Assembly: GCA_032622095.1 (NCBI GenBank)
Contig: CP136067.1
Coordinates: 198,798,052 to 198,862,051 of the forward strand
Direction: 5' to 3'
DNA from: Siphonodentalium dalli
Lineage: Eukaryota; Mollusca; Scaphopoda; Gadilida; Siphonodentaliidae
DNA: 64,000 bases
Shown: piece after piece, positions 56,666 through 64,000 of the stretch
Layout of the letters: each line of letters starts with the position of its first letter
Numbering within the stretch: position 1 is the first letter of the stretch
Position numbers and translations under genes: made by a program
Notes under the pieces: generated by a model
What the model was told of the DNA's origin: nothing
What the model saw: only the letters and a program-made list of their open reading frames with translations
Database searches by the model: none

Positions 56666-57290
56666 TCGCGTCTTTCAGGTAATGAGTCGAAACGTAAAGT
56701 GACATTTGCTTAGTATGGCACATAGTCAGCGATCTGCAACTGATGTTGATCTTATCCAAACATTTTGGCATCTTTTAAACTCATTGCGAGTAATTTCCAA
56801 AAATGTCTAAACTCTACGTTTGGCATAAAATAAAATCTTGTTTTTGTGGGGTACGTTCCAAAACTATTTTCAAAATTCCATTAAACTGCTCCAGGACCCA
56901 GCTTCCAACTCAACATTCATGTCATTAGAACCGGGATCAATTTGTCTGCGAGAAATAAGGGACCTTGGTAATCATATATGTAGCCTCGAATATTCTGTAG
57001 TATGCCTAATAGACATCTTTCCCTTTCTTTTGCCATCCATACATTTATGTACCACTATCATTGTGTGAGGAATAGGATAGGATATAAGCCATTATTTATT
57101 TCACTATGCCTATACTGACAAACGGAAAGGCCTTATCGTCCGTCAGCCAGTGCTCCATTCTGACTTGTTATTGTCCTTCTGGAGGGCTAGGTGTGATTTT
57201 CGTTGACGCGGACAAATGTGTCACCTTGTCCACTTACATATATTTGTAAGCCTATATTTACCTGTATCGGTTGGTTGTCTGTATTGGTTA
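56666..57290. other. Non-satellite segment inside the 42-bp array
   Basis: It interrupts the satellite and has no recognisable gene. A 76-codon open frame at 56838-57068 shows no domain. It may be a separate insertion. Confidence 0.4.
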
Positions 57291-58089
57291 ACCTATAACC
57301 ATAGTCACTCCAGGTGTATATATACCTTATACAATTACCATACAGTCCTTCTAGATATGCCTATACCCCACACACACACGGCCATTCGTACACTTCAGAC
57401 TTGCAAAACTATAGCTCAACCATGATAATTCAGCCACTCGCTGTATTCTTACACACCACATCCACGAGCATTCAGATATTCACTGTATACCGCTACACCG
57501 CAGTGACAATACAGCCACAACAGATAAACATGTACATCCCACCCAAGACCATGATGTCACGATATATATACACAAGCCCACCAGTGACCATCAAACTGTA
57601 CTCCAGGTATGCATATACACTTCAACAACATTGACCCTGCATTCATTCCATATACACATATACACATTGCCCGTAACCATACAACCACTCCCTATTTATC
57701 CATACACCCCATCCATTATCATACAGCAAACGCGTGTATACATATACACCCACCCATGACAATACAGCCACCCAATGTACAACTGTACATCCCACCCATG
57801 ACCACACCGTCACTCCATATATACATACACAACAGAAAGATAGACAATGTAGCTAATCTCGCTATACACATACACCACTTCAATGGCCAGACAACAACTC
57901 CCTGCATACATGTTCACCTCACACATGACGGTCATGACGATAATTTACTCCTTATATACATATACAACTCAACGTGGCACCACATCCATGACCATATAGT
58001 CATACATTGTACAACTATTCATATCTTTCATGAATACAATAACTCCCCGTATACATACTCACCTCACCTATAAACATACATTCAACAGA
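57291..58089. repeat. 42-bp degenerate satellite, second block
   Basis: Same family as the block at 55.8 kb in the same orientation (ACCATACAGxCACTCC, TATACATATACAC), so the satellite is not itself mirrored although the arms around it are. Frames of up to 154 codons are composition artefacts. Confidence 0.78.
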
Positions 58090-59431
58090 CATACACAATA
58101 TATTAAGTTGATCAATGTTGATTACAACGGGCCAGAGTAGCCACATACTATGATCCCTCTCAGTTCCGTTTCAACTTTCTGCCCATTCCAGTTAAAAAAA
58201 ACATGGACAGAATCCCAAAAGAAATTTTCGTCAAAATCCATACTGCACCCCTTAAATGAACTTCGATGCCTATTAAGGTTCTGGGACAACCAGAATATCA
58301 CATTTAGTTGACTAAGTAGCATTTTTAATAACCAAGTGAGTCACAATCTGCTACTTTTTCGGAACAGCAGTGAATAATGTTCGGAATATATGTGACAAAT
58401 CAACATTTTACCAAATTTTGTTGCCATTTTGCAAGCCATCTTCAGCAATATTGTCTAAAACACATCAGTGTGACACAGTTAGCACATATCAAAATAATAA
58501 ACATCGCTGATACCAAAGAAATTTCCATTTCCAAAAAATGTTTCAAACCTGAACAGTGATTTTTTGCCGATGTTGATGCAAAGTTTGTGACAGAAAAAAA
58601 TGAATATTTCTGGTGATTTTAGTGGTTTCAATGGTAACTGTTAACCAATGTGCATCATAAATGTTGGTGTTCAATGTATATAAGACAGAATAGTCAACTG
58701 TGTGCACCAACAACAGCTTATAAGCAGTTGCATGGCACACTGCGACGATATTGAGAATTTTCCATATTTTGGCCGCCATTTTGGAAGCCATTTTGATCCA
58801 AAGTGACGATTTTTGTAACATTGAGTTGGAATATCCATAAAAAGTAGAAAGCATTACTTACATTGCACAGCTCTTCCAATTTCTTGATGAAATATGACTA
58901 GAATCCCAATGGTGATATTTTGTGCTATGTTATACCGCGTTCTGTAAAATCGAATTGTTTAGCGATCGGAAGGGGTTGGGAGCCCATGAATATCATATTT
59001 CTTTGATCCAATGGTCAGTTAAGATGTTAAATACAAAATAAAGTCAAAATTCTCAACCAGTTCCAAACAGTAGAAACTTATCTTAAAGATATTAGTAAAA
59101 TACGTAAACATTTCCACTTCCCGCCGCCATTTTGGCGGCCATTTATGACGGGGAGTTCCAATTTTGGAATACAACGGTGGGGTTATGTCTTAGCTTCACA
59201 GAAATGTATACCAGTGTATACATATGACAAGATTTTCTCACTATAATTGCGTAGAACTGATTTAACGGAAATGGCAGCCATCTTGGACGCCATCTTGAAT
59301 TACAAAAATTGCTCAAAGCGGATTTTAGCGGATTTTGGATATGTTATAGAGGATATATTTCTCTTCAAAATGGTATATAAACCAATTTAGTCCAAATTTA
59401 TTCTAGGTCAAACCTTTATTCGACCAGACTA

Positions 59432-60030
59432 TATGGTAGTTGAGTACTGAAGGGGATTCTAGAGAACTAACAGTTGGATAAGGGCATTTTTATATTTCCG
59501 TGTAACTATATCAACGAAACCGAATGATCACCGGTGGAGTTGTCAGTTTACTTAAGTAATTAAACTCGAAACATGGGAGGTGTGTACCATAGTGGAATAA
59601 CGGGGTAACTATTTCGCCTGAAAGTCTTAGAAGAGTAATGAATTGGGACCAGTTACAACCAAATCAATATGTGAGTGGAGCGGATCAATGCAGACCACGT
59701 GAATACACCATGCTGCATTACTGGTCTAAGAAGTAAATCGTAGGTTTATGTCGTGTCATCTGACATGGAAGCAAAATGTGAAATAAAACCCTTACGTCGG
59801 CTACGACCGGCGCTTTTTGGTCGTACGTTCTGGAAGGGACCGAACAGCCCCACAACTGACTTTCAGGTGAAATCTCTAACTGCTTTGATATTAGGAATTG
59901 TTGTGGTTTACCTCTATTCATGCACCATATTCTGGATTCAATAAATGATTGTGAAACCTCTAAACTGTGTCAGAACCAGCGTTACACAACGTGGAGTCAA
60001 CGATTTGCGACCTACTTTAGGACATTACGG
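59432..60030. repeat. Second half of the interrupted third copy of the 47-kb repeated segment
   Basis: TATGGTAGTTGAGTACTGAA leads into TTCTAGAGAACTAACAGTTG, and then about 570 bp match 47574-48150 in the same orientation with roughly 8 percent differences and several indels (for example GATCACCGGTGGAGTTGT, GGACCAGTTACAACCAAATC, ACTGACTTTCAG). Confidence 0.88.
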
Positions 60031-60868
60031 AATCAGATTCAAAATCTGTATTACGACCAAATAACTATTACGGTCTGTTCCTTTATCGATTAAGGTATGT
60101 TCGCTTACCGAACCACATTGCATGGAGTGCAATCCCTAATCTGAATCTGGACTCAGCAACGCTGTCGACGTCGAATGCAACACATTGGACGATGTACCTT
60201 TATGTTACATGTACTGGTACAGTAACAGTTCGCGAACGCTTCGAACTCCTCTGCTTTCCGGAGTATATGGGAACACCAATTGCATACCACACTGTCCTTA
60301 GCAACCGAATTTATTCAATTCAGTTTAATTCTCAAAAATATCACTCATGTATTCTTCGTGTGAAATTTATTGTTATTATATGTCATAATTGAATATTTTG
60401 ATGTCATATATATATTGTCTGTACTACATGTATCTATATAAATTTAATTGAATCCAATTGACTTTTCAGTAACACTAGTTTTGACTGCGCCTGTCGTTTC
60501 TGGGTCACCTAAAAAGATTTTTTCTATAAGGTGAAATTATTAATTAATGAACTCTTTGAAATTAAATGTTTTTTCTTAAAAATATTTATATAATATTTGT
60601 GTTTTTAAAGATGCCTCATCCTATTTCACACCATACAACTACCAGGGTACGCTATATATACACACACACAAATAATTATATCCCACCTATGAGCTAATTA
60701 TAAGAACACGGGGTGCTAACTGGGACATGAGAAATTGTTCGCAACCTCAAACTGAATCGTGACGACTACTGAAGGTAATACTTACATTATAGAGTAACTG
60801 TGTACTGAAGCTGGAGTATAAAGTCGTGACTGTTTCCCCATTGGTTTATCATGTAAAAAATTACATGC
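60031..60868. other. No supported gene
   Basis: AT-rich sequence with a short (CA)n run near 60658-60670. The 66-codon frame at 60192-60392 has no recognisable domain. Confidence 0.45.
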
Positions 60869-61700
60869 AATTAAATGTTCATACTCGCATCGAATTAAAT
60901 ATTTTATGAAATATGCGATATTGAAAGCTCATTATTCATACTGAAAGAAAGTTCATATTCTAATAACAGCTGTGTCTAGCTCCCGAATCGTTTCAGGTCC
61001 GAAAACACGCTACTCTCTCTATGTTCGCTACTCTCTCTGTGTTCGCTACTCTCTCTATGCTCGCTTGCGATATTTTCGCTACTGTTCCGTGTCGATGTGA
61101 ACTTCGACTTTCGCTGTCTGAGACAGTTCTGAGAATGCCTTTTCAATGACGAATATCTATTCTTCTAATCTTAGGCCTATCGAATTAACATAATACCTTC
61201 TGCTGATAGAGGGGGCATAGCAATAGAAATTTATATCCTATTTCAAAGAGGACCATCAAATATATCATCGCTTATCAGACTACTTTAAATTAGTCAATTA
61301 AATGTTCATACTCGCATCGAATTAAACATTTTATGAAATATGCGATATTGAAAGCTCATTATTTATACTGAAAGAAAGTTCATATTCCAATAAAAGCTGT
61401 GTCTAGCTCACGAAATGTCCACATGGAAATCGCTGCGCTTCAGGTCCGAAAACACGCTTGTCTCTCCCACTCCCACTCTCTCTCTCTCTCTCTCTCGCTC
61501 TCTCTCTCCCTCTCTCTCTCTCTCTCGCTGGGCATGTCTTTTTAATGACGAATATCTATTCTCCTAATCTTAGGCCTACCGAATTAAAATAATACCTTCT
61601 GCAGATGGAGGGGGCATAGCAATCGAAATTTCTATCCTATTTCAAAGAGGACCATCCAATATATCATCGTTTATCAGACCAATTAAATTAGTCTTGCTGA
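60869..61700. repeat. Tandem duplication of about 415 bp, two copies
   Basis: CAATTAAATGTTCATACTCG starts at 60869 and 61287. Both copies continue through GATATTGAAAGCTCATTATT, CAGGTCCGAAAACACGCT, TTxTTTTCAATGACGAATATC-like sequence, ATCTTAGGCCTA and TTTCAAAGAGGACCATC. The CT-rich part differs: CGCTACTCTCTCT(A/G)TG repeats (61008-61065) in copy 1 and a (CT)n tract (61468-61528) in copy 2. Confidence 0.9.
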
Positions 61701-61859
61701 CTTACTCCGTGTGATTTCTATGTATATATTAAAATTATTTTTGTAACTAAGTTCACCCATTTGGGAAATATGATGACAACTTGGAATGAAGTTATCCCCG
61801 CGGCCAATGCCAGTTAGAGGCCCCGTGTAATATCGTAGGGATCAAAACTATCTAAAACT

Positions 61860-61985
61860 ATCATAATTATAACTTGACTACCTTTTTATTACATACCTAA
61901 CTTTACTACAGTTTGTTAGTACATAATTAACCTGACCACCTTTTGCTAATACACAATTAACTTGATTACCTTTTATTAAGGATTT
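61860..61985. repeat. Degenerate repeat, unit about 42 bp, three copies
   Basis: TAATTATAACTTGACTACCT, TAATTAACCTGACCACCTTT and CAATTAACTTGATTACCTTT mark successive units. Noncoding. Confidence 0.6.
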
Positions 61986-62414
61986 GCATTAGATAAGCTG
62001 TCCACTAGGTTTCGTAGCCCATATGTTTATGACTAAATTTGTTGGAGATTAGACTCTCCCTGTTAAAACTCACCCGTGTACATTGTGATCTGTGTGTAGA
62101 CATTTGCGCAAGTACAACCCGTGCATTTCGTACAAAAAGTTATACTTTTACGATAAATGGTACCGAATAATGAACGGTTTTGTTTTGTACCTTGCACATA
62201 TAGTGGCTGGCAAACTATAACGTCACAGATATACATCATGCATCAACTAATTTAAAATATACGTAGTGTTATGAAATGTCCATCATGCCATTAGTTTATA
62301 TACACACCTGTTTTATAGTTAACAATCTAGTGTATATAGTGTATACACCTAGTGTCTGTAAATTTTCACATGATATATAAGAACAATAGTATAAGGGTGT
62401 TATTACGGGATTAA

Positions 62415-62668
62415 CAATTATATGTCCGACAGCCCTGTGTGCTTCTGTGGAAATCCATCCGAAGATGACTTTCATATTGTTCTTTAGCTGCCCCTTGTAT
62501 CAGTCTGAGTGTGCCGTCTTCGCTGATAAATTGACTCGTGAAAGCCTTCAAATTTTAAATATAAAAGTTTTTTTTCTCGAAATACCATATATCTCGTCCC
62601 AAAGTAATAAGAAACTGTTCGATATAATTCAGCAATATATTGTAGCAACGAAACATTTCGATAACTGA
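62415..62668 (+). pseudogene. C-terminal fragment of a LINE ORF2
   Basis: One frame reads PVCFCGNPSEDDFHIVL up to a stop near 62485, and the neighbouring frame continues CPLYQSECAVFADKLTRES and on to a stop at 62668. The C-x-C-G ... EDxFH ... CPLY pattern is the Cys/His-rich tail common at the C terminus of LINE ORF2 proteins. One frameshift separates the two halves, and no reverse transcriptase is present upstream. Confidence 0.65.
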
Positions 62669-64000
62669 ATTAAACACAAATATATATTCAGAAGGAAGGA
62701 CTGCAAATCGCTGTAGTATATAAGAACTACGCAGTTTGGTAATCTACTGACTCCCCACTTAAGGGCCTACTCCCCCACCAGTTCTCTATTGCTGATCTAC
62801 CTATGTACTACCTTCCATGCAGAGTAGCTGACTAACACTTGACTAATATATGTTATTAAAATACCCCGTTGCACAAATCCCTGCTCCGACATTAGTTAAA
62901 ACGAACAAGGAATCACACAAACTCCACCAAATGTTATAGCTACCAAACCATCCATAACACATATAGCAATAAGCTCTGGAAGACACTACACCAAGCACCA
63001 TAAAAATCACAAAATCATGCATGTAAATATGTTCAGCTGTCGTCTTGTAAACATTTTGTATCTTTAATCATTTATATTGGGAGAGGAACCTTCAAAAGTT
63101 GAGAAAACTTGTGCTCCGATCCCTTTTGTAATATATGCAAATACAATACCTTTCAGGTCAAGTTATTACGGGTCGGGCGTATCTGATATATCAATAGAAA
63201 CCCATTGCATTATCAATACATTGGAAAATGATTCCAAAAGTCCAAAAAACTTATTTTCCAAGGTAGGAACTGTACCCTATTAAAAGTTGGTACCTACCAA
63301 CTGCAGGGTTTGATTTGAGCGAACCGTAGAATATATGCATTTGCTTCTTATAATTGTGATATATGTGAATCTGAGCAAATATATTTTTTGTCATCATTAC
63401 GCTCGATAATCAAACTCGATCAATGAAAGTTTTCCGATCGTGACTTAGGTATTTTTCTATATTCGTGGTGACACTTCATGACACTCACTGCGTACCAGTC
63501 GTCGATCGTTTAGTGATAAACTGCTTTTTGTTTTGGATAACTAACGGTGAAGCATAATTGTCAAAACAAATTTTTTTCAGAAGCAGTGAAACCGAATAGC
63601 AAATATTGTGAAATCTCATATGAGGGAAAACTGCTTTATATCCATGAACTCACCATTGTTGTGTCTTTTATTGACATCATTGGTCTTTTTTCGCATGTGA
63701 ACCATAACATTTTCGTACCTGAACCGTAACATTTATCGGACGCGAACCATTTCTCAAATCGCAGTTCGCACCCAGTGAAGAATTGATGGTCCATTTTTGC
63801 GCTTCCCAAAATCGGTAATTATATTTCTATTCATTTTCAACTTAAATTTGATGGACGATTTTATGGATTTTCGCGATTCCTGTGCCAAACGAATGATGAT
63901 GAATGCAAGTATTTTCCTATTGTCTTTTTCACCTGGTAAGTTGAACATGGACTTATTTGGTGCCCAGAGACCGCCCAGAATGAGAGAACTGATTATTGTG
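62669..64000. other. No supported gene
   Basis: Short open frames near 63077-63283, 63547-63729 and 63754-63948 show no domain. A loosely repeated GTGAACC(A/G)TAACATTTxCGxACC word occurs at 63697-63750. Confidence 0.45.

Larger units (their letters stand above)
49457..59431. mobile_element. Inverted-repeat element of about 10 kb with TAT target duplication
   Basis: TAGTCTGGTCGA at 49457 faces TCGACCAGACTA ending at 59431. TAT lies immediately outside at both ends (49454-49456; 59432-59434), and removing the element rejoins the surrounding repeat (TTCACTATGGTAGTTGAG). The right arm is continuous (about 58090-59431). The left arm matches it in three pieces: 49457-49891, 50286-50350 and 54829-55720. 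Gaps are filled by a TTAA-flanked hairpin element and a 4.5-kb block. Arms carry ATGGCGGCC-type motifs; the centre is a 42-bp satellite. No transposase gene is visible, so it is non-autonomous or a decayed remnant. Confidence 0.83.

Noticed and set aside
55760-58073. Several His/Thr/Ile-rich open frames of 90-154 codons
   Set aside because: They arise from the composition of the 42-bp satellite and exist in overlapping registers and both strands.

Overview
This window is repeat-rich eukaryotic DNA, most likely from a lophotrochozoan invertebrate and probably a mollusc. Support: a PAN/apple plus C-type lectin secreted gene split by large introns, several tRNA-derived SINEs, decayed LINEs of at least four kinds, and abundant minisatellites and foldback elements. 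There are no operons, no Shine-Dalgarno-led genes and no CRISPR array. Nearly all the long open frames come from stop-free minisatellites, not genes. The species assignment is inference.

The one convincing host gene is on the + strand. Three exons (9324-9630, 24864-25067, 29801-30042) carry consensus splice sites, are all joined in phase 1, and together give a 250-residue protein: signal peptide, a short four-cysteine PAN/apple-like module, then a complete C-type lectin-like domain. Intron 1 (about 15.2 kb) holds a 5'-truncated LINE and a cluster of SINEs. Intron 2 (about 4.7 kb) holds three elements built on a recurring 67-bp hairpin.

Layout: 1-7.2 kb, three minisatellites (25-, 29- and 30-bp units; the 29-bp one is organised into 87/174-bp higher-order repeats) plus a CT tract. 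7.2-9.3 kb, degenerate dispersed repeats. 9.3-30 kb, the lectin gene with its transposon-filled introns. 30.4-34.9 kb, a large inverted duplication whose arms carry a periodic ATGGCGGCC motif and decayed protein-like sequence. 35.5-42.3 kb, three decayed retroelements: a LINE on the - strand, a LINE ORF1 plus 3' tail on the + strand, and a zinc-knuckle/SGNH-esterase retroelement on the - strand. 42.5-45.6 kb, a tandem satellite of about 480 bp. 47.3-60 kb, a locally repeated segment split by a roughly 10-kb inverted-repeat element with a TAT target duplication; that element is itself invaded by a TTAA-flanked hairpin element and by a 4.5-kb block containing further foldback repeats and palindromic satellites. 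60-64 kb, a tandem duplication, CT repeats and a LINE C-terminal fragment.

The most notable structures are the 67-bp near-perfect hairpin, which occurs eight times as four mirrored pairs inside elements with different outer ends, and the two large inverted-repeat elements sharing ATGGCGGCC-type arms. In two places the window itself contains an empty-site comparator for an insertion. Repeat boundaries were read by eye and should be treated as approximate except where exact coordinates are argued.
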